Source of the DNA: Lactuca virosa | Taxonomy: Eukaryota > Streptophyta > Magnoliopsida > Asterales > Asteraceae | DNA length: 64,000 bases | Reading direction: 5' to 3' | Assembly (NCBI GenBank): GCA_928212115.1 | Contig: CAKMRJ010005634.1 | Span: 181,493,472 to 181,557,471 of the forward strand | Shown here: positions 1 to 11,999 of the stretch, one piece after another | How the letters are laid out: the number at the start of each line of letters is the position of its first letter | Position numbering within the stretch: the stretch's first letter is position 1 | Position numbers and translations under genes: made by a program | The notes under the pieces: model-generated | Told to the model about the DNA's origin: nothing | Databases searched by the model: none | The model's input: only the letters and a program-made list of their open reading frames with translations

Positions 1-983
1 CCGAAGCCCTAAACCCCATGACAACTGATGATTGGGCCGCAGCCCCAAGCAACAAGGCAAATCTGAAACCGAGTGTTACAAAAATAATACAACACATTAA
101 AATTACGTTGAAAGAAAAACATCAATTAAAAGACTCACTTGACTATCTTTTATGGATTTGAGAATCCAATTTTACATTGATCAACAATGAAATCGATTGA
201 ATTTTTGCTAGTTGAAACCTGATTTCTTTTTTGGTGACCTTCTGAAATTGAACACAAAGAGGACTATTAATTTCTTGCCGAAAACTTCTGGGCTATAAAC
301 TTGAAACCGAGAACTGAGATGAGAAGGATACAAGAGAATGCAGATTGCTTAGAAAACATAGGGGAATGCTGATTTTTTTTGGTATCGTGGAGATTGAACT
401 TAGGAAAACAGCAAACTTAGGGCTCCACTGGGGTGATCTTTCCTTGGAAGGCTGGAGTTAAATCATGAAGACGTGAACTGAGAAGGATACATATTAAAGA
501 TGTTGATTGCTTACAATATGGAGATAATGCATATTTTTTTTGTTTGGTATTTTCGACTTCGGAACAAGAGACTTTGGCTCTAAGCGTTTGCTTGATCTTC
601 CTTGGAAGGCTGGACTAGAATCCTGTTTCATGACTTTTCAAATTCTAGTATGGTCATGTATTTTTCTTTTCTTTTTTTAGGTACCAAGTATCAAAGTGTC
701 GAATCCTGTTTCATTCATTTTGCTACTACCGCCCATTTCATTGCTCTTCAAATTCCGATACAGTTTGGTATTTTTTTTATCTTTATTAGGTATCGGGTAC
801 CGAGTCCTGTTTCATCCATTTTGCTACTACCGAGTATCATCTTGAAACTTGTATATACGATACCGATTCATTTAAGACCGATAATTTTTTCATTTACCCG
901 TAACTATTTTTAAAATATAATGGTTAAACCTAACACATATAATTCGGAGTAACACCACCCTATAGGAATTAGGATGAGATTAT
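1..983. other. Upstream spacer, no gene recognised
   Basis: AT-rich DNA upstream of the mannosyltransferase gene. The only sizeable reading frame (602-913) has a hydrophobic, low-complexity translation and overlaps repeated sequence, so I do not call it a gene. Degenerate direct repeats are visible (311-615, and a block at about 700-730 repeated at about 803-833 that shares a tcctgtttcat core). Confidence 0.6.
311..615. repeat. Degenerate tandem duplication, about 150 bp x2
   Basis: Segments at about 311-459 and 474-615 share the same order of motifs: ctgagaaggata, gattgctta, a T-run, then ccttggaaggctgga at the end. The copies have diverged by substitutions and small indels, so this is an old duplication. 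Confidence 0.55.
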
Positions 984-1235
984 GGGCATGTTCGGCACAG
1001 AACGTTTGGGAGCGTTTGAGAGCTTTTAGCTTCTAGCGTTTGACAAAACGTTCCGTTTTGCACAGAAAATCTCGTTTGACACTACAAGCTTCTAGCGTTT
1101 TGTTTAAACAAAACGCTCCAAATCCAAATGTTACTTCATGTAGCGTTTAACAAAACATTACCAGCTAGAAGTTATCCGTTACTCGCTACAAGCTACCCAC
1201 TACCAATAATTCAATATTTTTTACCAAACACACCC
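984..1235. mobile_element. MITE-like element, family with a copy at 59.5 kb
   Basis: The left end reads gggcatgttcggcacag. The right end reads accaaacacaccc, whose complement is gggtgtgtttggt, giving imperfect terminal inverted repeats of about 13 bp. The body is rich in gcgtttgacaaaacg-type internal repeats. A related element at 59525-59719 shares aacgtttgggagc and aaacaaaacgctcc. Flanking tat on both sides could be a 3-bp target duplication, but the context is AT-rich. The superfamily is not assigned. Confidence 0.5.
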
Positions 1236-1520
1236 TATATATACCCCTCACTCATGTAAATCGTTACATCAAACACTCTTAGCAATTAAGGGTTAAGTAA
1301 TCGTGAGACCGGAATCGATCCGGCCCTACCACACCTGAATTCTTTTTGACTTTTTTCATACTGCGAAAGTCGTAATGTAAACTGGTAAACCCTAAAATTA
1401 TTTTCACCCTGTTGGACCTGAAAAATCCAACGACAAAATTACCTACAGATCATCGACCTTGAACAAAGCTTGAAATTGAAGGCAGACAACCATCACGATT
1501 GAACATGAAGTCATAAACAG

Positions 1521-2067
1521 GTTAGCCTCGATTTCTTTTCTTCCTTTTCTTTTACCGTTTACAATCGACTGCAACTCCTTCATCTTAGAAGGTAGATTCC
1601 AAATAGTTTGTGTATGGACTGCAACTCTTTGTTTATTAATCTTCGGTAATAGTCACGAGTTGTCGATTGTTGCCGATTCCTTGTCTTACCTTCTGTTACT
1701 TGTTCATTTTAGTATGAATCGTGTGTGTCTATGTGTGCGATTTCCAGTATCAGGTTTAGTCTGCATTGCACACTTTATCATCGTACCAACAAGAATAGTT
1801 TGTTTTTCTTCTTGATTGAAAATTAAAAGTGATACAGGAGATATTTTCAATGCGTTTTAGGCTTTTAGCTTGCATTGCACATTTATCATGTAATAAATGA
1901 AATTTTAATAGCTAATCGACCTCAAGTTTAAGAGAGACATAAAGCTTTCAACAGAACTGAATTGAGATATTACAATTTTAGAACTAAGCTGCTATTTTTC
2001 AGTAAAACTGAGATATTACAATCTTTCCTTTTCATGTTTTAAACTTGTTACTATGTCATTTGTGTAG
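1521..2067 (+). other. Putative 5'UTR intron of the mannosyltransferase gene
   Basis: A plausible donor (acag|gttagc) and acceptor (tgtgtag|gatc) bracket T-rich DNA just upstream of the start codon at 2145. Leader introns are common in plant genes. No transcript is available, so this is inference from splice-site and composition signals only. Confidence 0.35.
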
Positions 2068-2144
2068 GATCTTACAATCACCAACTACAGAACAATTCAA
2101 TTCATCTGTTTTCAAGAAGAATCTGTTGAATTAAAGGAAAAGGA

Positions 2145-5100
2145 ATGGGATTTGGGAAGAGGAACAGAGCAGCAGTTGTGGTACTTGGTGATATTGGTCG
2201 CAGCCCTCGTATGCAATACCATGCCCTCTCTCTTGCTCGCCAGGTTTTTCTCTCTTTCATCTGAAGAAAAAATGATCAGAATTATATACTTTTTTTCTTC
2301 ATTCAGTAAATCAAGTTCTCCATTCTTAATAACAAGGTTTTGATTTGTTTGTGGCATGTGTATGACAGTGTATGTGTTTGCTTTAGCTCGTTTGATTTGA
2401 TCATTATAAGATTCTTCTTCCTACTACATCTGATTAAATGCAGTTTTCAGCTAAAATTCAGTTGTATAACTTCAAGCATCCAACTTGATTGTAATTAAAT
2501 GGAAAAAACACAACATAATATGATTAGATGATAGCAGCAAAGCCTAATTCAGCTTCACATTTGATGATTTTTGACTATTAGTGTAAGCATGTAAGGGATC
2601 AGTTCTTAAATGAACAAGCATGCTTTGAATATTTTTAAGTTGTTTGACTTTTTTTCTTCATATGACAGGCAAATCTTGAGGTGGATATCGTTGCATATGG
2701 AGGTATACTTTTACATCACTTATTTATATAATCTTCAATGAAGGATATATCATTCATATGATTAAGGTAAATAACAGTTATCAGTGAGTTCTTGATGGTT
2801 TATTTATTCTTTTTGACAGGTTCAGACCCACATTCTGCTCTATTGGAGCACCAATCTATACAGATTCATACAATGGTATTATTCCCATTACTAAAAATAA
2901 TTTATACAATGCAAAAAGATTCTACATATCTAATTTATCATATTTTATGTACAGAGGCAATGGGGATCAAGAGATGGAATTTTACCAAAAATATTTCGTC
3001 CACTCATGCTTTTGCTAAAGCCATTGATTCAATTCATTATGCTGCTTTGGTTTCTCTGTGTTAAAATAAAAGCCCCCGATGTATTTCTAGTTCAAGTGAG
3101 CTTCTTCAGCTATTTCACAATTCTTTAAATCTTATTATTATATTTTTGGTATCTTTAAAATATTATTCTTTTATGGTTTTACAGAATCCACCTTCTGTTC
3201 CAACTTTAGTTGCAGTCAAATGGGCCAGCTGGCTGAGGAGATCATCATTCATAATTGATTGGCATAATTTTGGATATACTTTGCTTGCATTATCTCTTGG
3301 TAGAAGTAGTCGTTTTGTAGCAGTATATCATTGGTAAAAAAAAAATTTATATATATATTTTTTTAAAACTGATAAATTAATATAATCCGAAACTGAGTTT
3401 TGAAAACTTTTCAGGGTTGAAGTACATTTTGGGAAGATGGCAAATGGAGCTTTATGTGTCACAAAGGCAATGCAACATGAATTGGATCAAGTTTGGGGAA
3501 TCAAGTGAGAGGGTTAGCTTAAAGTTTTCAACTTTTTATGTTTTAATTACTTTAACAATAAATCTCATACCTTTTTTTTTTCATTAAATAGAGCCACTGT
3601 GTTATATGATCAGCCTCCTGAGTTTTTTCGCCCTGCTCTTCTTGAAGAAAAGCACAAGGTAAATTGAAATTAAAAAAACAAAAAAAACATCTCATGATAT
3701 TCTAAAAGAAATTTATATAAAAAGGTGGCAAATTTACGTAATGACCTTTGCTATGAGCTGAGTAAGCAGATTTCATGCTTATGTGGCATGCCAAAACGAT
3801 GAGATGGCATCCACATAACATTCAAAACTCAAAAGCTTTTATTTTGGTGACACATCAGCATTAGTTTGACTGATAACCTACTAAAAATCTTACCCTAAAT
3901 AAAGTTTTTTAAAGCACATTACCTTTTTTCAAGAGGAAAACAAAGTTCCTTACCCAAAATAGAAATATCACCAAATTACATTACCTTAAGGAAATTTTTT
4001 CTTCTAAGAACTCAAAAGACTTCATATTATTTGATTGTTTGTTGATTACAGTTATTTTGTAGAATTAAGAAAGATATGTTCAAGCCAGATGGTCCTACAG
4101 ATTGCATCAGCTATGGTAATATTGACCATCTTTGACTATCTTTGACCATGTTTGACCTGTAAAAAACTCGTATTTTTAGGAATAACTAGCAAGGACATGC
4201 AAGATCCAAATACAACCCTATTTACAAACAAGATTGGAGAAAGCTATTATGACTTGAAGCAAAATAGGCCTGCACTTATTGTCAGCAGTACAAGCTGGTA
4301 ACTTCTAAAAAAAAAAAAAAAAAAAAAACATTTTATAATATTAATGAATACAAGAAAATAATTTATTTTTCAGGACTCCAGATGAGGATTTTGGGATTCT
4401 TCTAGAAGCAGCAGTGATGTATGATAGACGTGTAGCTGCATTACTAAATGAGAATGATTCAAATGGGGAAGAAGTGTTATGGAAGGCCATTGATGATGGG
4501 AATACATTTTTATACCCAAGGTTGTTATTTGTTATAACTGGTAAGAATTCATTCAACTCTTTATTTAATCTTGTCATTATTTATATAAAATGAAAAAATA
4601 AAAAAAAAATTGAAAAACTGTGAAGGGAAAGGCCCTGAGAAAGAGAAGTATGAAGAGAAGATAAAGAAATTGAATCTGAAACGTGTTGCTTTTCGTACCA
4701 TGTGGTTGACACCAGAGGATTATCCTTTGCTTCTTGGTGAGTAATTATTAATTAAGGTGCTGTTATAGCATTCTACTTTTAAATCTTTTTTTTATTAAAT
4801 GAAAAATAAAATGTTATAAAAAATAAATAGATGAAAGTATGTTGTTATTTCTTGTATATAATTACAGGATCAGCTGATCTTGGGGTTTGCTTACATACAT
4901 CTTCTTCTGGGTTGGATCTCCCAATGAAGGTTTATATAAATATATAATTTAATAATATATATAAATATAAATATGAATAGTTTTTGTGCTTATAAATGAA
5001 AGTACATTGTTATTATTTGTTGACAGGTTGTAGATATGTTTGGATGTGGTCTACCTGTTTGTGCTGTTTCTTATTCTTGGTAATAAATAATCCCTTTTTA

Positions 5101-5550
5101 TGATTAAAAAAATAATAAACAAAAAAAGTTGACTTTTTCTTGTTTGACTTTGATGAAGCATCACAGAGCTTGTAAAAGTTGATACAAATGGCTTACTCTT
5201 CTCCTCATCATCAGAGCTTGCTGATGAACTCATGGTAATATGTGTTGACTTTGACTCATGGTGTAAGATACTGTTTGCTGACGTGGCTATTTGGCAGATG
5301 CTTTTTAAGGGTTTTCCGGATGAATGTGATGGTTTGAAAGAGCTAAAGAAGGGGGTTTTGGAAATGGGATTGTCTGCCAGGTGGGCGAATGAGTGGGAAG
5401 CGAATGCAAAGCCATTGATTTCCAAGGCAAGCTAACTTTTTGACAGCTGTCAATGTTTCATTGGGTCATTTCATTTTAAAATTTTGATTTCTTGAATTTT
5501 GATTTCAGGTGATTTCTGGTGACGTGACTACTTCAGTTGATTTGATTTGA
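2145..5550 (+). CDS. TUN: Chitobiosyldiphosphodolichol beta-mannosyltransferase (ALG1/TURAN type), 16 exons
   Basis: Predicted enzyme (485 aa) that adds the first mannose from GDP-mannose to GlcNAc2-PP-dolichol on the cytosolic ER face; the Arabidopsis homologue TURAN acts in pollen-tube reception. Exons: 2145-2243, 2669-2702, 2820-2875, 2955-3095, 3185-3333, 3415-3504, 3592-3658, 4052-4115, 4180-4297, 4374-4540, 4626-4736, 4868-4929, 5027-5079, 5159-5234, 5298-5426, 5509-5550; all phases join. The N-terminus has the ALG1-type VVVLGDIGRSPRMQYHA motif, then a hydrophobic segment (about residues 80-99), DWHNFGYTLLAL (from 135) and the C-terminal nucleotide-sugar half with SSGLDLPMKVVDMFGCGLP (about 377-395). 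The start is the first ATG of exon 1 and gives the conserved N-terminus. The last intron has a GC donor (aag|gcaagc); retaining it ends the protein two codons later. Family assignment is strong; exact ends rest on splice logic. Confidence 0.93.
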
Positions 5551-7348
5551 AGTTGATATGTTAGTGATTTTTGGGAAGAGATTTTGGAATTTGGTGTTTT
5601 TGTACGAATATAAAGATTGTAACATCCTATTGTGAAAAACAAAAACAACATTCAGAAAAAAATAGCATCAATATATACCTGTCGTAAATAAGTATATAAT
5701 CAACCATTTGTGACTACAACAAACTCTTATACCAATTGTCACAATACAATATGATTTTTATTCATTTACTCTATGATTTTATGATTGTTGACAAGTTTTA
5801 TTTAGGGTTAATCCCATAAAAAACTTTATATTTTATGTGTGTGTGTGTGTTTTTTTTTTTTTTGGATTAAACCTCAATTTTATTTTTTCATGAAAAAATC
5901 CTTGCATTTTTCTATTTTAACCCCAAATTCGCATGGTCAAATAGGAAACAAGCCAACGAGCAAAAATGGCTTTGCCATGATGTAGAATGCTTTCCGGTCA
6001 TTTAGAATTGTTAAGGGGCCAAAAATGACGTTTTGTATTTTTTGAGTGTTATTTGGATTTCCATAGTTTGCGATTTATGATAGGATATACTTTCCTATTC
6101 TATTTTGAATTCTATGTTAGGTTTATTGACTATTATAATTTATAAGTATTCGTTCTGTTTTTCTTGAAAGTCATCTTTTGAAGTTATTAACAAAACCGAA
6201 CCCTAATTGAGTTTCTTTAGTAATTTTTGTGTTTATGGCCATTTGAGTGTGTCGATCCCTAAATCACTTTGCACCATGGAAAAAATCAAAAATCTTCTAC
6301 AAATACAATATTGGATTACAATATGATACAAACCATATTTTGATGGTCCAAGTCATCTTAATGGCTAAATGTTTTTAACCTTCAACCTCGAGGTATCATT
6401 TGGTGCATACGCCTAGATAGAATAGAACATAAAAAATTGTTTTCAAATGGTGGCATTTGGCGGGAGATGAACAAAAACAAAGGGGACATTAACCAAAGTT
6501 AAATGGAACTAGTTTCTTGATTTTTAGTGCAACAACCACAAATTTGGGTTAGATGCAAGGTTGTCAAATTCGAAATTTTACTTAAAATCGTTTTACGTTT
6601 TGCAAAATCGTGATTGTAGGATTCTACCAAAATGAACATATATTCAAATTTGTTTGCAAGATAGTATAATCAACTTTAACTTCTTAAACATCACCCATAA
6701 TTTTTGTTGCTACAAACCGTAAACATTAAGAATAAAACATCTTAATTAGAAATAAGATCATTTTGATTATGTACAAGTAAGACATAAGATCACAAACGGA
6801 TTATTATGGGTGTGCTCTGACTAACTCGAGATGCATTGCTAAAATGACGATGCTCTAGAAGACTTCTTGCAATTTGTGACACTTGATTTCAAGTTGAATA
6901 GACGATTTTTTGATACTCGGTTGTATAATAAAACTAAAGTGGTGAGTCGAGATCGTTTTTCACTTGTAAGATCTTAAAATCATTAGATTCGAGGTTTTGA
7001 ACAACCTCGGTTAGATGTTTTAGTCTTAAGAGATTTAAGTAATTTATTATGAAATATGGAGGTTAAGCTCGCTTTTACTGAAAGATGGAGGATTGAAAAT
7101 TAGGCATTTATTGAATAATTAATTGGAAAATTTGGAGTTTTTGTAATTAAATTAATAGAACCCTTAATTTCAAAATTAAATGGGTTTGAAGATGTTTTAA
7201 ATATTTGTCTATGTGGAAAGACTAAGGGTGACAAGTTGGAAAAGTAATTAGTAATTAGTTTTTTAAGTGAACAAATATGGTCAATCTTTTAAATATGCCC
7301 ATTATATATGAAGTTAGAAACCTCCCATGGTTTTCATTATGCGGTCAT
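5551..7348. other. 3' region and intergenic spacer, no gene seen
   Basis: Contains the 3' end of the mannosyltransferase transcript followed by AT-rich sequence. The stretch at about 5815-6080 resembles decayed repeat DNA, with phrases like those at 58850-59090 (gggttaat...cataaaa). No coding frame with recognisable protein similarity was found on either strand. Confidence 0.5.
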
Positions 7349-7468
7349 TGACTAAGAAGGAGAAAAAAAAAAGGGAGTGTAAGTTCGGGGAAAAAGAAGA
7401 GGAGTTTATGACTAAGAAGGAGAAAAAAAAAAGGGAGTGTAAGTTCGGGGAAAAAGAAGAGGAGTTTA
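7349..7468. repeat. Perfect 60-bp tandem duplication
   Basis: Two identical 60-bp units abut exactly (7349-7408 and 7409-7468). Each contains tgactaagaaggag, an A10 run and gtaagttcgggg. No differences between units were seen, so the duplication is recent. Confidence 0.95.
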
Positions 7469-7911
7469 CGATTTCCTTATTCTTTAGTTTTATATAGTTT
7501 TCATAATCTTCACTAAGATTTTCTCTTCACTTAGGATTTCATTAATATTTTTATTGTTTTATCCAAAATTTTCTTAGGAACAGATTGAAACCATTAAAGA
7601 TCATTTTTGCACAAAAATCAAATCTTGGAGCAAACTAGATCTAGACATGACAAACATACATGGACGCCATTAAGCCTAAAGCCTGACAAGAATTCTGTAA
7701 AAGTCAAAACTCAAACAACCGACGTCTTGGAACTGGACCAGCCCTATCAGACACAATCAACTAATGTTCACAGTTTGTCATTTTTGGTCACTGTTCTCTC
7801 CAATTCAAATTCTTTTAACAAACAAATACATGTTAAAAAGTTCATACTATGTCATAGCAATCAATACAAGAGATAAGATAAAATGTACAAACTATTTCAA
7901 ACACAGTATCT

Positions 7912-7913
<2 letters not shown>

Positions 7914-8001
<88 letters not shown>
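7914..8001. repeat. (AT)n microsatellite
   Basis: About 88 bp of uninterrupted AT dinucleotide. It produces spurious IYIY-type reading frames. Confidence 0.98.
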
Positions 8002-8004
<3 letters not shown>

Positions 8005-8628
8005 AAAATCTTCTATATAAAATTAAGCTATTCATTCTTTAAATCTTCAACTAATCTTTTGAACACATCAAAATAATATGGTAGACTTGGAAAGACTAGT
8101 AAACAAATGGGGGTTTGATCTTACTGTTAGTGGAGTTGTTTAGTTATTTCAAACTATCATATAAACAGATTAAAACCATGAAACCACCATTTTTTGGAAG
8201 AAAAATCGATTTTCCCCTTCATATTTGAGTTGGAAATCATAAAAGAAGACAGCATGAGTGCTAAAATATTATTCGTTCATATTTAGGACACAAGAGATGC
8301 TAGTTAGATGACTTATATATACAATATAAAGTCATAATTACGTATTAAATGTATCACAACCATGTAGTTGTCAAATTAACATTCACAACCAAAGAGAATT
8401 TAATAGTAAATCGTGTATAAAAATGATTTAGTGACTAAATGTTTACATAATAATACATAATGCATCATCCTTTTAGTTTATCAACTTTATCCATGTAATA
8501 TCCACATAATTAATATTAATTTATTTTTTTATAACCTATTATATGTTGTTACAATTATAGTTTTTAAACTACCGAAGAAAATTTAATGATAACTTATTAA
8601 AAAAATAGTTTAATGACTTAAAATGTAT

Positions 8629-9610
8629 AGGGATAATGACTTGATAGGGTAAGATACTTTTTGAAATGTACACATTTAGTCCTTATTATTTTTTTTTTGT
8701 AAAATTAACCCTTATACTTTATTTTTTGTAACAATGCAATCCCTGTGACCGGCTATACCCGGTATACCGATCATATACGAATTTTCTTTTAGGGAAAATG
8801 ACTTGATAGGGTAAGATACTTTTTGAATTGTACACATTTAGTCCTTATTCTTTTTTTTTTGTAAAATAAACCCTTATACTTTATTAATATGTACACATTA
8901 GGTTCTTTTCACCGGATTCTATAGGTTTTGCTGATGTGGAAGCACAAGTGGCACTAAATAGCAATTAATTAGCTTAGTCACCGGAGGTGGGTGATCCTCC
9001 AGCAACAAGAAAAGGGCGGCGACCCTTCTCTTTCTCGTCTCTCTTCCTTCCGGTCGAACAGCAACAGCCAAACACCCTTTACCTGTTGTGTTTCTCCGAT
9101 CTGTCTCTCTTTGCCTCCATCTTTGAGATATGTTGCCAGAAAAAGAAGAAAGAATTGACGAGGGGGCTACCAGAGCAGCTCCTCGCCGCCAACAACCGTC
9201 TCTACTTCCTCCTGCCTCTCCCTTCGACCTTGTTGTTTTTGTCATCATTCTTCCTTGCTACCAGTGATGTGTAGGAACACACAAAGGAGTCGCCGGAGAT
9301 CGGGGTTCTCCCTCTTTTTCATGATGAATAAAAGTTGGAAAAATCTCGTTGTGGATATGTGGATGCCACCTGGGTATTTCATTTCAACAAAATAAAAGAA
9401 AGGGAAAATGACTTGATAGGGTAAGATACTTTTTGAAATGTACACATTTAGTCCTTATTCTTTTTTTTTGTAAAATAAACCCTTCCACGTCAGCAAAACC
9501 TGTAGAATCCGGTGAAAATGACCTAATGTGTACATATTAATAAAATATAAGGGTTTATTTAAAAAAGAATAAGGACTAAATGTGTACATTTCAAAAAGTA
9601 TCTTACCCTC
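8629..9610. mobile_element. Non-autonomous long-TIR DNA element, copy 1
   Basis: A terminal sequence beginning agggataatgacttgatag occurs at 8629, 8794 and 9401, and in inverse orientation at about 9540-9610. The left repeat 8794-8940 is matched by the inverted right repeat 9485-9610, about 130-145 bp. The interior (about 8985-9400) is GC-rich, pyrimidine-biased sequence also present almost unchanged at 44122-44520. No transposase is encoded; short frames inside are not gene-like. The right tip is lost (catagaat replaces the expected terminus). It may be Mutator-like, but no clear target duplication was identified. Confidence 0.7.
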
Positions 9611-9897
9611 ATAGAATACATTTCTATCAAGCTGTTAACCCAAAAAATTAATAAATTGATTATATTAAAAAACGTGTCACATGTATCTTGCATTAAGAGA
9701 GGGATTTGCTTTTTTAGGAGGCATTTGTAACCTTTTTTTGATTTTGATTTTGCAATTAAAGTAAGCAGGATCCCACCGAGTCACCGACTTGCAAACCCTC
9801 CCGTAACTCTTGGCTTTTGCATCGCTTAATGATACGGAATCGTACCCATTTCGATACGAAACCTCCGGTAGAGAAGAGAAACGAGTCAGCCTCGGAA

Positions 9898-11999
9898 ATG
9901 GCGGATCAGAGTAGCAATTCTCCAGCCAGGGAAGGAATGGTGACCTATTGTTACCTCCTTCTTTACATAGCCCTCTCCAGCGGCCAGATCTTCTTCAACA
10001 AGGTCATTTTCTTCTGCACACTTTACCTTTTTACGTTTTCTGTTAACCATCCCTTTCATTCATGGCGTATCTTGAGATCTGTAACGCTTTCTGATGTGAA
10101 TATCTATGATTTGATGATGAAACGTATATAAGTCGAGTTTATGATAGTTATTTATTGTTTGCAAGGATTTCCAGAGCAAAATGTATGGTCCTTTTAATCT
10201 CTGTCCTCTTTGATTTATACAATCTTATGCTCCTTAATTGATTATTGGTTAAATTCGAAAGCAAAAGGTTGCACAACCAAGTCCCCCCCAACTCAACCTG
10301 ATTGGAGCAACTATTTTTGTGTCGGATGATACTTTGCTGATTTTCTCATGTGTTTCTCCTTAGTCATTCTTACTCTCTAGCGATTAAGACTTAATGTCTG
10401 CTTCATCATACAACTTCCATGATTCCATCTCAATTGAATCAGCCTTCCTTGATGCAATTTATATAAGAAAAACCCGTTTGTTTAATAAATATTGACTGAA
10501 TCAAAACTTACTTGATTTGTTCAATAACAACAATGCAGTGGGTGTTGTCATCAAAGGAGATAAATTTTCCATATCCACTTGGCCTGACACTTCTTCATAT
10601 GATGTTTTCCTCTGTGCTTTGCTTTGTACTCACCAAAGTCCTCAAGGTAATAAAATACTCATAATCTTCTCCAAAACTTAAACATCCATGTTTATAACTA
10701 TATAACTTCTGCAAATCTATAACAAAAACTTGAATTTGTTCACAGATTTTAAAAGTTGAGGATGGAATGACTCTCGAAATGTAAGCTTTGACCTTGTTTT
10801 TATCCATTTTTAGTATGTTAGTCAATCAAAAAAAGTCATGACTCATGATATGTTTCCTTTTTCTTTTATTATTTACTTTTTACAGATACACATCATCAGT
10901 CATCCCAATTGGTGCAATGTTTGCCATGACTCTTTGGCTTGGAAACACTGCATACCTCTACATATCCGTTGCATTTGCTCAAATGCTGAAAGCAGTCAGT
11001 AAGTATATCCTACACCATTCTCTCACATGTACAAAAGACATAAATACCCTTGTGTAACAAACAACACCACCTATGCAGTGCCAGTAGCTGTTTTCATTCT
11101 AGGGGTAGCAGCAGGACTAGAAGTAATGAACACCAGAATGCTCATGATAATGTGCTTGATAAGTTTTGGAGTATTAGTAGCTTCTTATGGGGAAATCAGC
11201 ATTAATTGGGTTGGTGTTGTTTATCAAATGGGAGGTGTTGTAGGAGAAGCTTTAAGACTTATATTCATGGAGATTTTGGTTAAAAGAAAAGGTTTAAAAC
11301 TAAACCCTATTTCCATGATGTATTACGTGAGCCCTTGCAGGCAAGTACCCTTTTTACGGTTTCCCCTGGATTTATAAACTATGATTCTTTTTTTTTCTTT
11401 CTATTGAATATGTGTTTATGTGAATGAACAGAATCTTGATTCGCTGTGCAGCGCTCTTTGTCTTTTAGTGCCATGGGTATTTCTGGAAAAGCCAAAGATG
11501 GATGCACAGGGGACATGGACTTTTCATCCACTTGTGCTTACATTGAACTCCCTTTGTACTTTTGGACTCAATCTTTCGGTTTTTCTTGTGATTCAACATA
11601 CAAGTGCTTTGACTATTCGGGTGGCGGGAGTTGTTAAAGATTGGGTGGTGGTGTTGTTGTCAGCACTTCTTTTTGCTGATACAAAGCTCACTATCATAAA
11701 TATCTTCGGTTATGCAATAGGTAAAATCATTTTTTATTTTCATTTTATTGTTTTTTTATTGTTTGTTTGTTGCAATTTTTGTTGTTGGTTGGTTGAATGA
11801 AAGTTAACTAAATGGAAGTAATCATATTCCTTGAGGAATGGTCAATTCCAATGGAATGAACCATTCCATTCCTTTCATTTCCTGATTCCATCATACGAAA
11901 TGTGCAGCAATTGGTGGTGTGGCTGCATACAATAACTTCAAGTTGAAAAAGGAAGCTTCTCGAGTCAATGAAAATCCAAAGCCATCTCTTGGCCAGTAG
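9898..11999 (+). CDS. Triose-phosphate/nucleotide-sugar translocator family protein (At3g14410-like), 7 exons
   Basis: Predicted 327-aa multi-pass transporter of the plant TPT/NST (drug/metabolite transporter) superfamily; substrate unknown. Exons: 9898-10002, 10539-10646, 10746-10780, 10886-10998, 11079-11340, 11452-11720, 11908-11999, all in phase. About ten hydrophobic segments are visible. Family hallmarks include the N-terminal GQIFFNKWVLS, TLLHMMFSSV, the TSALTIRVAGVVKDWVVVL segment and NIFGYAIAIGGVAAYN. The end is lysine-rich (FKLKKEASRV), consistent with but not proof of ER/Golgi retention. Intron 5 appears to use a GC donor (tgcag|gcaagt); a downstream GT donor with an earlier acceptor would insert eight extra residues. 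The start ATG is the first in a context giving a full TM1. A transposable element ends about 290 bp upstream. Family assignment is firm. Confidence 0.93.

Noticed and set aside
7764..8042. 92-aa frame with long IYIY run
   Set aside because: Created by the (AT)n microsatellite; no other coding evidence. The same applies to frames at 22331-22516, 45302-45693, 51663-51881 and 59447-59644.
8919..9445. Reading frames repeated at 8919-9274 and 44112-44516
   Set aside because: They recur because the transposable element is duplicated. Frames are short, on both strands, and interrupted by the TIRs, so they are not a gene family.
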